A stretch of 64,000 bases of DNA. Source: an uncultured Chloroflexota bacterium. GTDB lineage: Bacteria; Chloroflexota; Chloroflexia; Thermomicrobiales; UBA6265. Shown here piece after piece: positions 22,894 through 31,739 of this stretch. The DNA lies in assembly GCA_937901745.1 (NCBI GenBank), contig CALGSZ010000130.1, positions 1 to 64,000 on the forward strand, read 5' to 3'. Both the position numbers and the translations under genes were made by a program. How positions within the stretch are numbered: position 1 is the stretch's first letter; each line of letters opens with the position of its first letter. The notes under the pieces are model-generated. The model searched no databases, was not told where the DNA came from, and worked only from the letters and a program-made list of their open reading frames with translations.

Positions 22894-25857
22894 ATGGCGG
22901 AGACGACCTATGACGCCGGTCAGACCGTGTTGGACCGGGCGCTCGATCTCTCCCGAGTCCGCTGGCTGACGATCGCCGCGCTCCTGGCGATCGTCATCGG
23001 CGCCGGCCTCCGGCTCGCCCAGCTCGACGAATTCCCGCTGTCGCCCGCCGAGGCACGCCGCGCCTACCAGGCGTACTCCTTCTACCGCGGCTCGACCTCG
23101 GGACCGGGGCAATCGCTCCCGGAGACGGCGCCAGCGCTCGCGCTCCTGCAGTCGCTCAGCTTCTTCCTCTTCGGCGCAACGGACGCGACGGCCCGCCTCG
23201 CCTCGGCCCTGCTCGGCCTGGGCATCGTCCTCGTCAGCCTCGCCCTTGGCCGATTCATTAGCGGGCCCGCCGCCGTCGGAATGGCCGCGTTCGCCGCGAT
23301 CTCGCCCACGCTCCTCTACGGCTCGCGCATCGCCGACCCGCAGATCGCCGTCGCGTTCTTCTCGCTCTTTGCCCTCTACGCGCTGCTGCGAATCGGCGTC
23401 GCCACACCCGGCGGGAGTGGTCGCCACGGTTGGAGCATCGCCCTCGGCGCGGCGCTCGCCGCGGGCTACGCCTCCGCCCCAACGGCGCTGACGGTCTACA
23501 TCTGCCTCGCGCTCGCCCTCTTCGTTGACCACATCACGTCCGGGCAGCGGCAAAGCGCCCTCTCGCGCTACTTTGTCGCCGTGCGCGAGACCCCGCGCGC
23601 CATCCCCGCCGCGATTGCCAGCTTCGCCGCCACCATCATCATCCTCTATAGCTGGCTGTTCACCGACTTCTCCGCCCTCTCCGGGATCGGCGGGGCGCTC
23701 GCCGACTGGGCGCGGCTACTGACGACAACAAGCTCGACCACCCCGACCCAGTTCTTCCTGCTCGCCATCCTCCTCTACGAGCCGCTCGCCGTCCTCTTCA
23801 CCATCGTCGGCGCCAACCGGGGTACCGGCAGCGCCGCCACTAGCGGGATCGGCTGGTCGTTCTTCGTCACCTGGTTCGTCGCCGCGCTGCTCATCTTCAG
23901 CTTCAGCTCCGGTCGCGCCCCGGAGCACACGATCCTCGTCGCCCTCCCGCTCATCCTGCTCGGCGGGGCGGCGCTCGGCGAATTCCTCGCCTCCTTCAAC
24001 TGGGTCGGCGCGGGCGCGGGACGCGCCTGGAGCCTCTTCGCCGTCTATCTCGGCCTCATCGTCGCCCTCATCGGCTTCTTTGTCCGCGTCTCCAGGATCA
24101 ATGACGCCCTCAACGAGAACCAGGCAACTTTCCAGGCGCTCGCCATTTTCATCGTCGGCGTCGTGCCCTTCGGCTTCGTCACCTATGTGCTCGTCAGGCG
24201 CGAGCTAGCCATCGGCTCCGGCCGCTACGCGGCGCTGATGATCCTCACCGTCGCCGCCTTCTTCCTCAGCGCCTACGCGATCCGCTCCTCCGTCATGCTC
24301 AGCTTCTACAACGCGGTCGAGGGCACGGAGCCACTCGCGCAGCGGACGACGACTCCGGCCATGCTGCGCCTCGTCGAGCGCGTCCAGAAGCTCTCGCGCG
24401 ACCTGACCGTCACCGAGGGCTCGACGCAAGACCCAACCGGCGGGCACAGCGTGACGATCGCTATTGATGGGCGGCCGGAGTTCCAGGCCCGGTGGCCCAT
24501 GCGCTGGTATTTCCGCGACTTCCCGTTCGCGCAGATCGTCGCGGGAGGACAGGCCCCGCTCAGCAACGCGCAGATCGTGATCGCGCCGGACGACGCGGGC
24601 ATGGCCGAAGCCGGCTACACGCCGAGCGAGTACCCGCTCGTCAATCGCGTGCCGGTCGCCTACACCGCGCCGAGCTTGGGCGACATCCTGGCCACGATCG
24701 TCGTGCCGTCTCGGTGGGACACCGGCCTCCGCTTCCTGATCGAGCGCGAGCCGCTGACCCTCGCGCCGCCGGAGTCCGTCGCGGTCGGCTTCAACGCCGA
24801 GCTTGCCAATCGCCTCTTCCCTAACACCGGACCGTTCGGCCTCTTCGATCGACCCGGTCCCGGCGCGGGCCGCGGCCAGTTCAACGGCCCGCGCGGCATC
24901 GCCGTCTCGCCGGACGGCTCGACGGTCTACGTCGTGGACATGGGGAACGCTCGCGTGGAACGCTTCGATTCGCTCGGCGCCTTCGTCGGCTCCTGGGGCG
25001 GCGAAGCCGGGGGCGTCTCGTTCGAGCGGACGTCCGCCGGCCTCGGACCGACCGGGATCACCATCGATGCGAACGGGATGATCTATGTCACCGATACCTG
25101 GAACCACCAGCTCGTCGTCCTCGACGACACGGGCCGGGAGATCCGCCGGTTCGGCACCTTCCAGGACACGCAAGACTCGCCAGATCCGAACGTCGGCACC
25201 GGCATGTTCTTCGGTCCGCGAGCTGTCGCGGTATCAGGTGACGAGATCTACGTCGTCGATACCGGCAACGAGCGAGTGCAGGTCTTCGCGCTCGACGGCA
25301 CATTCCGGCGGGCGTTCGGCGGCTACGGCAGCGAGCCGGGCAAGCTGATCGAGCCGGTAGGGATCGCGCTCGGCCCGGACGGCCGCGTCTACGTGGCCGA
25401 TAGCGGCAACTCGCGTATCTCCATCTTCGCCTCGGACGGGACGCCGCTCGAGCAGTGGCCGGTGGACGCCTGGCTCGGCCACGCCTTCTTCGAGCCGTAC
25501 CTCACGTTCGACGCGGCCGGGTACCTCTATGCCACCTCGTCCGCGACCGGCAGCATCGAGGTCTTTGGCCCCGACGGCTTACCGCGCGAATCGCTCACCG
25601 AGATCAACGGCGAGCGCCTGCAGCAACCCGTCGGTATCACCACCGCCCCCGATGGCGCGATCATGATCACCGATATGGGACGCCACGCGGTATTCCGGTA
25701 CGAGCCCCCGCCGCCGGCCGAGGAAGACGAGATCGTGGACCTGGAGCCGCAGCTGCCCTTCGAGGCCTCGCCAGAAGCCACTCCCGAGGCGACGCCGGCG
25801 GCCTCACCGGAAGCGAGCCCGGCTGGCTCCCCACCGGCATCCAACCTAGGCGGATAG
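22894..25857 (+). CDS. GT39-like polytopic membrane protein fused to a C-terminal NHL beta-propeller
   Basis: A 987-residue two-part protein. The first about 480 residues contain an acidic loop (PLSPAEARRAYQAYSFYRG) and 10-12 membrane spans like the preceding protein. An extracytoplasmic segment with WPMRWYFRDFP follows. From about residue 665 to 950 there are at least five NHL-type repeats, each with a core such as VYVVDMGNARVERF, IYVTDTWNHQLVVL, IYVVDTGNERVQVF and VYVADSGNSRISIF. The tail is a Pro/Ala/Thr/Ser-rich linker (PEATPEATPAASPEASPAG). The likely role is glycosyl transfer or binding at the cell surface. A TTG at 22882 is in frame; the ATG at 22894 is preferred. It lies 92 bp after its paralogue. 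Confidence 0.75.
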   Translation: MAETTYDAGQTVLDRALDLSRVRWLTIAALLAIVIGAGLRLAQLDEFPLSPAEARRAYQAYSFYRGSTSGPGQSLPETAPALALLQSLSFFLFGATDATARLASALLGLGIVLVSLALGRFISGPAAVGMAAFAAISPTLLYGSRIADPQIAVAFFSLFALYALLRIGVATPGGSGRHGWSIALGAALAAGYASAPTALTVYICLALALFVDHITSGQRQSALSRYFVAVRETPRAIPAAIASFAATIIILYSWLFTDFSALSGIGGALADWARLLTTTSSTTPTQFFLLAILLYEPLAVLFTIVGANRGTGSAATSGIGWSFFVTWFVAALLIFSFSSGRAPEHTILVALPLILLGGAALGEFLASFNWVGAGAGRAWSLFAVYLGLIVALIGFFVRVSRINDALNENQATFQALAIFIVGVVPFGFVTYVLVRRELAIGSGRYAALMILTVAAFFLSAYAIRSSVMLSFYNAVEGTEPLAQRTTTPAMLRLVERVQKLSRDLTVTEGSTQDPTGGHSVTIAIDGRPEFQARWPMRWYFRDFPFAQIVAGGQAPLSNAQIVIAPDDAGMAEAGYTPSEYPLVNRVPVAYTAPSLGDILATIVVPSRWDTGLRFLIEREPLTLAPPESVAVGFNAELANRLFPNTGPFGLFDRPGPGAGRGQFNGPRGIAVSPDGSTVYVVDMGNARVERFDSLGAFVGSWGGEAGGVSFERTSAGLGPTGITIDANGMIYVTDTWNHQLVVLDDTGREIRRFGTFQDTQDSPDPNVGTGMFFGPRAVAVSGDEIYVVDTGNERVQVFALDGTFRRAFGGYGSEPGKLIEPVGIALGPDGRVYVADSGNSRISIFASDGTPLEQWPVDAWLGHAFFEPYLTFDAAGYLYATSSATGSIEVFGPDGLPRESLTEINGERLQQPVGITTAPDGAIMITDMGRHAVFRYEPPPPAEEDEIVDLEPQLPFEASPEATPEATPAASPEASPAGSPPASNLGG

Positions 25858-25889
25858 CGCCACCGCTCCTGTCACACGCGCGGACGACG

Positions 25890-27101
25890 TCACCGCGGCT
25901 CGCCGGAGGAAGGCGTCGTCTCCGGCTCTTCGGAGAGGAGCCAGTTCTCGAAGCGCTCGCTCAGCGCCTCGCGGTTGTCCACCCAGTAATTCCAGTTCTG
26001 CGTGAACTGGACGGCCTTGTTCTGCGGCGCGCTCGGCAGGATCGCCTTCCGGTCCTCCCGCAGCAAGTTGAACGCGTCCCGATTGACCGGGCCATACGGC
26101 AAGAGCCGGGAGAAATTGGCCGTCGGCACCGCGCGGGTCGCGAAGTTGATGAAGTCCATGGCGACATCCGCGTTCGGCGCCCCCTTCGGCACCACCCACG
26201 CGTCCGCCGTCAGCATGCCACCAAACCACTGGATGCGAACCGCATCGTGGATATCGAACTGCTGAAGCCGCACGTTCCACCCGCTCGCCATCGCGGCCAA
26301 ACCCGAGCTAACGAGCTCGATCGGCTCCTTGCTCTCCTCCCACCACACGATGACGTTGCGCCGGATCCGATCCAGGCTCGCGAACGCCCGCTCCACATCG
26401 AGCGGATACAGCTCCTCCATCGGGACGCCGTCCGCCAGCAGCGCGAACTCGAGCGTCCCCACCGGACTCCGTCGCAGCACCCGCGCCTGTTCCGGCTCGA
26501 GATCCACGCCAGGCTCCGGCGGCGTCACGTCCCAGAAATCGGCCCAGCTTTGCGGCGCGCGGGTCGTGCCCGCCGGATACAACATGACCGTGGAGGAATA
26601 CGCGACGCCGACGCCGTACTGAAGCGTGATGTCGTCGTAGAGCGCGGACCGGTCGACCACCTTATAGTCGATCGGCTGGAGATACCCCTCGCGCGCCAAC
26701 ACGAGCACCTCTTCCATCGGCAGCGTCAGGACGTCCCAAATGACCTCCCCCGCGTCCACCTGCTCGCGCAGCACGCCGATCTCCGCCGTCTGCGTCTGGA
26801 TCGTCGCGCCCGTTGCCTCCGAGAAGGGATCAAAGAACGCCGCCCGCTGCGCCTCCTCGTACGGCCCACCCCAGACGGCGATCGTCAACGCTCGCCCGCT
26901 CCACTTGGTCGGGTCGGCGTATCCCGGCACCGGCGAAGCAACCACGCCCTGGGTCGGAGTCAGCGTCGGCTCGGGCGTCGGTGAGGGCGTCGGCGTCGAG
27001 GACGAAGAGTTCGGGTCATCGTTCTGGCACGCGGCAGCCGCGCCGACGACAGCGGCGGACAACGCGCCGAGGACCGCGCGCCGGCTCACGCGGCGAGTCA
27101 T
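25890..27101 (-). CDS. Tat-exported lipoprotein, PotD-like ABC solute-binding protein (copy 1)
   Basis: A 403-residue extracellular solute-binding protein of the spermidine/putrescine type. The N-terminus MTRRVSRRAVLGALS has a twin-arginine motif, and the hydrophobic run ends in AAACQ, a lipobox-like Cys at residue 24. A Ser/Thr/Pro linker (SSSSTPTPSPTPEPTLTPT) precedes the binding domain, which begins at WSGRALTIAVWGGPYEEAQ. The frame is open upstream to 27227, but the Tat signal fixes the start at 27101. It follows a paralogue (27122-28405) by 20 bp. No permease or ATPase is adjacent. Confidence 0.85.
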   Translation of the reverse strand: MTRRVSRRAVLGALSAAVVGAAAACQNDDPNSSSSTPTPSPTPEPTLTPTQGVVASPVPGYADPTKWSGRALTIAVWGGPYEEAQRAAFFDPFSEATGATIQTQTAEIGVLREQVDAGEVIWDVLTLPMEEVLVLAREGYLQPIDYKVVDRSALYDDITLQYGVGVAYSSTVMLYPAGTTRAPQSWADFWDVTPPEPGVDLEPEQARVLRRSPVGTLEFALLADGVPMEELYPLDVERAFASLDRIRRNVIVWWEESKEPIELVSSGLAAMASGWNVRLQQFDIHDAVRIQWFGGMLTADAWVVPKGAPNADVAMDFINFATRAVPTANFSRLLPYGPVNRDAFNLLREDRKAILPSAPQNKAVQFTQNWNYWVDNREALSERFENWLLSEEPETTPSSGEPR

Positions 27102-27121
27102 CAGATTCGGCGAGTGCCCTC

Positions 27122-28405
27122 TCACGGGGTCACTCCGTGCGGCGTCGGCGTCGGATAGAGGCACGGGCCGCCGAGCAGCCAGCAATTGAACTGCTCGTTT
27201 GCCTCGGTTTGGTGCCGCGCCCACCAAGCCGTATTCACCCGGATCAACTGGTCGAGATGCTCCGGCGCGGTCGGCAGCACCGGTCGCAGCGACCGGTCAA
27301 TGAAGTCGAAGGCAGTGGGCACGACCGGACCAAGCGCGACCGCGCGCGCCAGGGCCGCCTGCACGGACGGAGCAGTCGCGAAATTCACCATATCCACGGC
27401 AATATCACGCGCCGGGCTCCCACGCGCGATGACCCAGGAGTCCGGCAAGATCAGACCCTGATTCCATATGAACGCGATCGGCCGGCCATCGCGCTGCCCG
27501 GCCACCACCCGATAGTGCCATGCCGCGGCGAAAGCCGCACGCCGGCGCGAGAGCCATTGCACCGGCTGCTGGCCGCTGTCCCACCACAGATCGACGATCC
27601 TGCCGCTAATCCGCTTCAGGCTTTCGATCGCCCGCGGCCCGTCCAATGGGTATAGCCGATCTGGCGACACGCCATCCGCCAGCAGAGCGAACTCGAAACT
27701 CGCGAACGCCTGCCGTGGCAACGCCCGGCGTCCCTGCCACCGCTCCCGGTTCCACCACTCTCGCCACGTCTGCGGCTCCCCAATCCGGAGCACGGCATCC
27801 CTGCGAAAGGCGCTGACGATCGCGTAGGCGTACGCTGGAACGGCGGCCTCCGTCGGCGCGAACGGCTGAAAGCGGTCCGCCTGCACCTCTTCGGGAGCAA
27901 TCGGCTCCACCACGCGGCGCTCCAGCGCGGTCTCCGCCCAGATCGAATCGACCAGGAGCACGTCGGCATACGGCTCCCCTGCTCGCACCGACTCGACAAG
28001 CTGCGCGTAATCGGTCGTCATCTCGCGGATGGTGCAGCCAGTCGCCCGCGCGAACGGTTGCCAGACGTACTCCCGTAGCGCCTGTTGGACCTCGGCGCCC
28101 CACGCCGCGACACGTAGCGTGCGGCCAGCCCACCGGCCGGGGTCATCGAAACCAGGAACGCGGCCAACCGGCGTGCCAGGGAAGAGCGTCGGCGTCGGTG
28201 TCGGCTCCTCATCCTGGTCGTCGCCGCAACCCACCAGCACAGCCGCGGCCCCCGCGACGGCGAGACCGATCGCCGTGCGCCGGCTCAGCCGAGCGCCATC
28301 CAAGTCCCGCTTCGCCTGTCGAGAATCGCTGCGCCCGGTCACGGCACTCGGTCCGTTTACTGGAAAATGACCACTCGCGCCACCCGCCTGACTGCCACCT
28401 GGCAT
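27122..28405 (-). CDS. Tat-exported lipoprotein, PotD-like ABC solute-binding protein (copy 2)
   Basis: A 427-residue paralogue of the next gene. The twin-arginine motif RLSRRTAIGL is followed by AVAGAAAVLVGCGDD with a lipobox Cys, then a TPTPT linker. Shared landmarks with copy 1 are PGFDDPGRWAGRTLRVAAWG versus its PGY.DP.KW.GR.L.IAVWG, and the FALLADGV/YPLD segment in the middle of both. The start is uncertain: ATG 28405 has AGGAG directly abutting it, and GTG 28342 would still include the Tat motif. Both genes look like the products of a tandem duplication. The ligand is probably a polyamine-like or other small cation, by family only. Confidence 0.82.
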   Translation of the reverse strand: MPGGSQAGGASGHFPVNGPSAVTGRSDSRQAKRDLDGARLSRRTAIGLAVAGAAAVLVGCGDDQDEEPTPTPTLFPGTPVGRVPGFDDPGRWAGRTLRVAAWGAEVQQALREYVWQPFARATGCTIREMTTDYAQLVESVRAGEPYADVLLVDSIWAETALERRVVEPIAPEEVQADRFQPFAPTEAAVPAYAYAIVSAFRRDAVLRIGEPQTWREWWNRERWQGRRALPRQAFASFEFALLADGVSPDRLYPLDGPRAIESLKRISGRIVDLWWDSGQQPVQWLSRRRAAFAAAWHYRVVAGQRDGRPIAFIWNQGLILPDSWVIARGSPARDIAVDMVNFATAPSVQAALARAVALGPVVPTAFDFIDRSLRPVLPTAPEHLDQLIRVNTAWWARHQTEANEQFNCWLLGGPCLYPTPTPHGVTP

Positions 28406-28722
28406 CTCCTGGACGAGGGTCGGAAGGAACGCGACGCGAGCCCGACAGCCCATCAGACAGCCGTCCTAGACCGCCGCTGTCGCTGATGCTAGCACGTTCG
28501 TCACCCCGCGGAACCGGCCGCGTCCTGCCACGGCCGCCCCGATCTCGCGCAGGGAAACACATTACCCACTTCATTTGGCCGTCAATGGCGTAGGATTTGC
28601 ATAGAGCGCGCCGCTGCCGGCAGCAAGCGGGCCGCTGGGCGTGTGCGCATGCGCGCGCACTCCGCCGCGTCAGTAGCGACCGGGAGGCCGGCGCCCGGAA
28701 ACCGTGACCTGGGAGGGGCGTG
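28406..28722. other. Divergent intergenic region with palindromes
   Basis: No gene is seen in these 317 bp between divergent genes. A perfect 12-bp palindrome GCTGCCGGCAGC lies at 28613-28624 and a near-perfect 20-bp dyad GTGTGCGCATGCGCGCGCAC at 28641-28660. Either could be an operator. No convincing -35/-10 pair was found. Confidence 0.4.
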
Positions 28723-28995
28723 ATGGAAACCTACAACCTGTACATGGACGAGATTTCGAGCGGCTCCGAGCAGGATGGCGAAGGCACGTATGAAGTCCAG
28801 TTCCGGATCGTCCCGAACAGCATTGACGACGGCGATCCAGAGAACAACGCCGTGCTGGCCAACCTCAACCTGCTCGACCTCATCGATCTGCGCGACGCGA
28901 TCCAGCAGATGATCGACGAGGTCGCGATGTCCTCGATCGAAGCAGAGCTCGAAGCCCAGGAACAGTCGACAGCTGAGGAAGAGATGACGCCGTAG
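28723..28995 (+). CDS. Small acidic protein of unknown function
   Basis: A 90-residue strongly acidic protein (many Asp and Glu, only three Arg/Lys). It has no signal, membrane span or Cys. The middle (LANLNLLDLIDLRDAIQQM) looks like an amphipathic helix, and the tail is Glu/Gln-rich. GGGAGGGG (28711-28718) is an excellent ribosome binding site for ATG 28723; a GTG at 28720 is too close to it. I do not recognise the family. It could be a regulator or anti-sigma-like adaptor, but nothing shows this. It converges with the methyltransferase gene. Confidence 0.68.
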   Translation: METYNLYMDEISSGSEQDGEGTYEVQFRIVPNSIDDGDPENNAVLANLNLLDLIDLRDAIQQMIDEVAMSSIEAELEAQEQSTAEEEMTP

Positions 28996-29033
28996 CGCGG
29001 CGGCGCCGGCGTCAGCCTGCCGGCTCGCTCATC

Positions 29034-29780
29034 TCACGGGCCAGTGGGCTTGCGACCGCCGAAGACTGCCAGCTCGAAAACCTTGAAATAGCAGTCCACG
29101 TCCTGATAGCCGATCTCCCGGAGCCAGGCGCACTGGTCTTCCACCGGAGCGAGGATGTTGGCGACTTTGTCCGGCCGGTAAACGTGATCCCTCGCCACTT
29201 CCTCGCGAGTTTTTCCGGAGCCGATGCGCTGGTGGTAGGCGTAGATCGAGTCCACGAGCAGCTCGTCCGACACCTGCTGTAGCCACGGCGTCGCTGACGA
29301 GACGTGCTCGATATTGATGAACCACCCGCCGAGCGCAAGCAGATCGAAGATCTCCTTGTAGATCTCGCGCTTGCGCTCGTCGGGCTGATGGTGGATCGCA
29401 AACCCCGAGGCGATGAGATCGAACGGGGCAAGCGCCGCCACCGCATCCACCCAACCTCTCCGCCCGAAATCGGCGAGAACGTAATGGCGGCGGTCCCCTT
29501 CACCGAGCTGGGAGCGGGCCGCCTCCATCATCGGCTCGGAAAAGTCGAGAAGCGTCGCCTCCGCCTCCGGGTAGGCGCTCAGAATCGCCGACGCCACCGT
29601 CCCCGCGCCGCTGCCGAGATCGAGAAACCGGCGGACAGGCTGCTCGCTCGCCGCCACGACGCGCAGCATGATGGCAAGTTGATCCGCCGCGTATGGGAGC
29701 CCGCCCCGCACGCCGCTGACGAACTTCGCGACGAGCGCGGGATCCTGCCACACGACATCGCGCCGCTCCGTTTCCGCCAC
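29034..29780 (-). CDS. Class I SAM-dependent methyltransferase
   Basis: A 248-residue methyltransferase. SAM-binding motif I is FLDLGSGAGTVASAIL (about residues 52-67), followed by the acidic end LLDFSEPMMEAA, the post-motif VLADFG, and the motif IV-like FDLIASGFAIHH. The C-terminal half is similar to ubiquinone/menaquinone-type or generic methyltransferase type 12 proteins. The GTG at 29778-29780 has GGGGAGGAG 2 nt upstream; an in-frame upstream start at 29813 lacks such a site. The substrate is not evident. Confidence 0.85.
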   Translation of the reverse strand: MAETERRDVVWQDPALVAKFVSGVRGGLPYAADQLAIMLRVVAASEQPVRRFLDLGSGAGTVASAILSAYPEAEATLLDFSEPMMEAARSQLGEGDRRHYVLADFGRRGWVDAVAALAPFDLIASGFAIHHQPDERKREIYKEIFDLLALGGWFINIEHVSSATPWLQQVSDELLVDSIYAYHQRIGSGKTREEVARDHVYRPDKVANILAPVEDQCAWLREIGYQDVDCYFKVFELAVFGGRKPTGP

Positions 29781-30038
29781 AGCTCCTCCCCTTCTCCACG
29801 GCCCCAAATCCAAGATCGTTCTACTCTACACCCCGAGCGGCATTCCCAGGCAGAGACCGAGCCCGGACAGCGCGTCACCCGCCCCGGGCATCCCCCCGAT
29901 ACCCGCCGAGCCCCACCGTCCCCACCAGCCATCACCATCGGAGAATCGGGCAGGAACCCGTACCCACCATTCACGCGATGCCCGTCACGTATCCCTTGTG
30001 GGAATGGAATCGGTACCCTTCTCGGGACGACGCCCCCA

Positions 30039-30086
30039 ATTCGATGGGGCGGAACTTGTGTCCGCCCATCGGCCGAAGGCCGATAG
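30039..30086 (-). repeat. Structured intergenic repeat, copy A
   Basis: Read on the minus strand this copy starts CTATCGGCCTTCGGCCGATG and ends TTCCGCCCCATCGAAT. ATCGGCC/GGCCGAT encloses loop TTC. A second fold pairs GATGGG..CGGA (30043-30053) with TCCGCCCATC (30061-30070). Copy B has the same layout with paired changes in the first stem. Confidence 0.65.
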
Positions 30087-30258
30087 CATCGCACACGAAT
30101 CGTCCAAAGGCGCCAAGTGATAGAAACATCCACGGCCTTTCGGTCCGTCTGTGGCTGCCGGTGCCTCCCCTACGACGGCCACGCGCCTCCAACCCACGTC
30201 CCGGATCGCGGCGACCCACCCCGCCGTGCGCGATTCAAATTCGCGCCATGCGGAAACA

Positions 30259-30302
30259 CCTAGGGCCCTGCGGGCCGGAGGGGCACGGGTCCCGCCCCTA
30301 GG
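30259..30302. repeat. CCTAGGG-bounded hairpin-forming element
   Basis: CCTAGGG (30259-30265) and CCCTAGG (30296-30302) bound a GC-rich 44-bp element containing GGGGCACGGGTCCCGCCCC. It resembles the GGGGCGG..CCGCCCC layout of the two neighbouring repeats but cannot be aligned over its full length. Confidence 0.4.
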
Positions 30303-30423
30303 AGGGATTGTCGGTGATTCGGCATCATTTCCGGAGGAGTTCGCGATGCCGGCCGGCGTCAATGGATGTGTCGGGCACGGCGGGGCGGAATACGTCCTGG
30401 GGGGAGAGGCGAACGGACGCATC

Positions 30424-30471
30424 ATTCGCAGGGGCGGAACCTACGCCCACCCGTCGCCCGAAGGGCGATAG
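30424..30471 (-). repeat. Structured intergenic repeat, copy B
   Basis: This copy aligns without gaps to copy A over 48 bp: CTATCGCCCTTCGGGCGACG at one end and TTCCGCCCCTGCGAAT at the other. In the first hairpin a G-C pair of copy A is a C-G pair here (CGGCC..GGCCG versus CGCCC..GGGCG), a compensatory change. Confidence 0.65.
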
Positions 30472-30512
30472 GAACTAACCCCGCTCTCCAACGGGGGCGC
30501 CCCATCACGCCA

Positions 30513-31511
30513 TCATGCTGCCGATTCTGGCACTTCCTCGATCAACGCCCGGAGGACATCGTCCGCCGTCAACCCGCTGGCTTCAGCCTCGAAATTGAGA
30601 ATGATCCGGTGCCGCAGCGCCGGCAGCGCGACCGCCCGCACATCCTCGAACGCGACGTTGAGCCGTCCTTCCATCAGCGCCCGGATCTTCGCGCCAAGCA
30701 CGATCGCTTGCGCTCCCCGCGGGCTCACGCCATACCGAACGTACCGCTTGACCATCGGCGTCGCTCGCTCGCTCTCCGGGTGCGTTGCCAGCACCAGCCG
30801 GACGACGTAGTCGCTGACATGGCTCGCGATCGGCACCTGCCGGGCCAGCCGCCCCATCGCCAAGATCGTCTGACCGTCAGCCGCCTTCTGCGACGAGTAC
30901 TCCAGATCCGAAGTCGTCCGCCGCAGAATCTCCGCGAGATCGTCCGCCGACGGATACGGCACGAGCAGCTTGAAGAAGAACCGGTCCAGCTGCGCCTCCG
31001 GCAGCGGGTAGGTACCCTCCATTTCGAGCGGGTTCTGCGTCGCCAGAACGAAGAACGGTTGCGCCAGCGGGTGGATTTCGTTCGCAACGCTGACCGTCTT
31101 GTCCTGCATCGCCTCAAGCAACGCGGCCTGCGTCTTCGGCGTGGCCCGGTTGATCTCATCGGCCAGGATCAGGTTGGCGAAGATCGGCCCCGGCTGAAAC
31201 TCGAACCGCCGCCGCCCCTGCTCGTCCTCCATCAGGATGTTGGTCCCGGTGATATCGGCGGGCATCAGGTCCGGCGTGAACTGAATGCGGCTGAATTGCA
31301 GGTCGAGCGCGTCGGACAGCGTCCGGACGAGCATCGTCTTGCCGAGACCAGGCACTCCTTCGAGCAGCGCGTGGCCGCCCGCGACGAGGCAGATCAAGAC
31401 CTCCCGTACGATCGCCGCCTGACCAACCATCGTCTTGGCGACTTCTTCTTCGATCCGGTGCGCGACCTCCCGGAAGGTCGTGACCGACATTTCCGTTTCG
31501 ACAACTGTCAT
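30513..31511 (-). CDS. MoxR family AAA+ ATPase
   Basis: A 332-residue MoxR/RavA-type AAA+ protein, a chaperone-like ATPase that typically helps assemble or activate protein complexes together with VWA-domain partners. Walker A is EGVPGLGKTMLV (about residues 54-65), Walker B is ILADEINRATPKTQAALLEAM, the sensor-1 region is FFVLATQNPLEMEGTYPLPEAQ, and the C-terminal lid includes GVSPRGAQAIVLGAK. GAGG lies 6 nt before the ATG. The usual DUF58 and VWA neighbours are missing here; instead it follows a polysaccharide gene set and a small membrane protein, with a 75-bp gap. Confidence 0.93.
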   Translation of the reverse strand: MTVVETEMSVTTFREVAHRIEEEVAKTMVGQAAIVREVLICLVAGGHALLEGVPGLGKTMLVRTLSDALDLQFSRIQFTPDLMPADITGTNILMEDEQGRRRFEFQPGPIFANLILADEINRATPKTQAALLEAMQDKTVSVANEIHPLAQPFFVLATQNPLEMEGTYPLPEAQLDRFFFKLLVPYPSADDLAEILRRTTSDLEYSSQKAADGQTILAMGRLARQVPIASHVSDYVVRLVLATHPESERATPMVKRYVRYGVSPRGAQAIVLGAKIRALMEGRLNVAFEDVRAVALPALRHRIILNFEAEASGLTADDVLRALIEEVPESAA

Positions 31512-31586
31512 GGCGAACCTCGGATGTGCGAACGGAAAGTGCCACTGAGCGGCAGTACGGGCGGAGAGGTCTGGCCGAGACTCAGA

Positions 31587-31739
31587 TTACGTTCGGATGA
31601 TCACGATCACGGCCACCGCCACACACATCAGAACAATACCACCGATCGCCACAACGCCAATCAATATGATGCTTGCCTTATCCGATATTCTGCGTCGCTC
31701 AGGCTTCCGTTCTTCCGTCGCGGGTCCTTCCGCCGTCAT
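31587..31739 (-). CDS. 50-residue single-span membrane protein
   Basis: A small protein with a charged N-terminus (EERKPERRRISDKAS) and one C-terminal membrane helix (IILIGVVAIGGIVLMCVAVAVIVII cut by no charge). Its ATG (31737-31739) overlaps the stop of the GT4 gene as ATGA, and GGGAGG lies 8-9 nt upstream, which supports translation. The positively charged N-terminus suggests it stays in the cytoplasm. No known family is recognised; it sits between the glycosyltransferase and MoxR genes. Confidence 0.65.
   Translation of the reverse strand: MTAEGPATEERKPERRRISDKASIILIGVVAIGGIVLMCVAVAVIVIIRT

Larger units (their letters stand above)
29781..30512. other. 730-bp non-coding stretch with structured repeats
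   Basis: No credible gene is present in any frame. The stretch holds two 48-bp homologous repeats (30039-30086 and 30424-30471), a CCTAGGG...CCCTAGG-bounded element (30259-30302), and GC-rich purine/pyrimidine runs. It separates the methyltransferase from the polysaccharide locus. Confidence 0.6.

Noticed and set aside
29781..30512. Possible CRISPR array or small RNA cluster
   Set aside because: Only two homologous 48-bp copies 385 bp apart, with no regular spacing, so not a CRISPR array.
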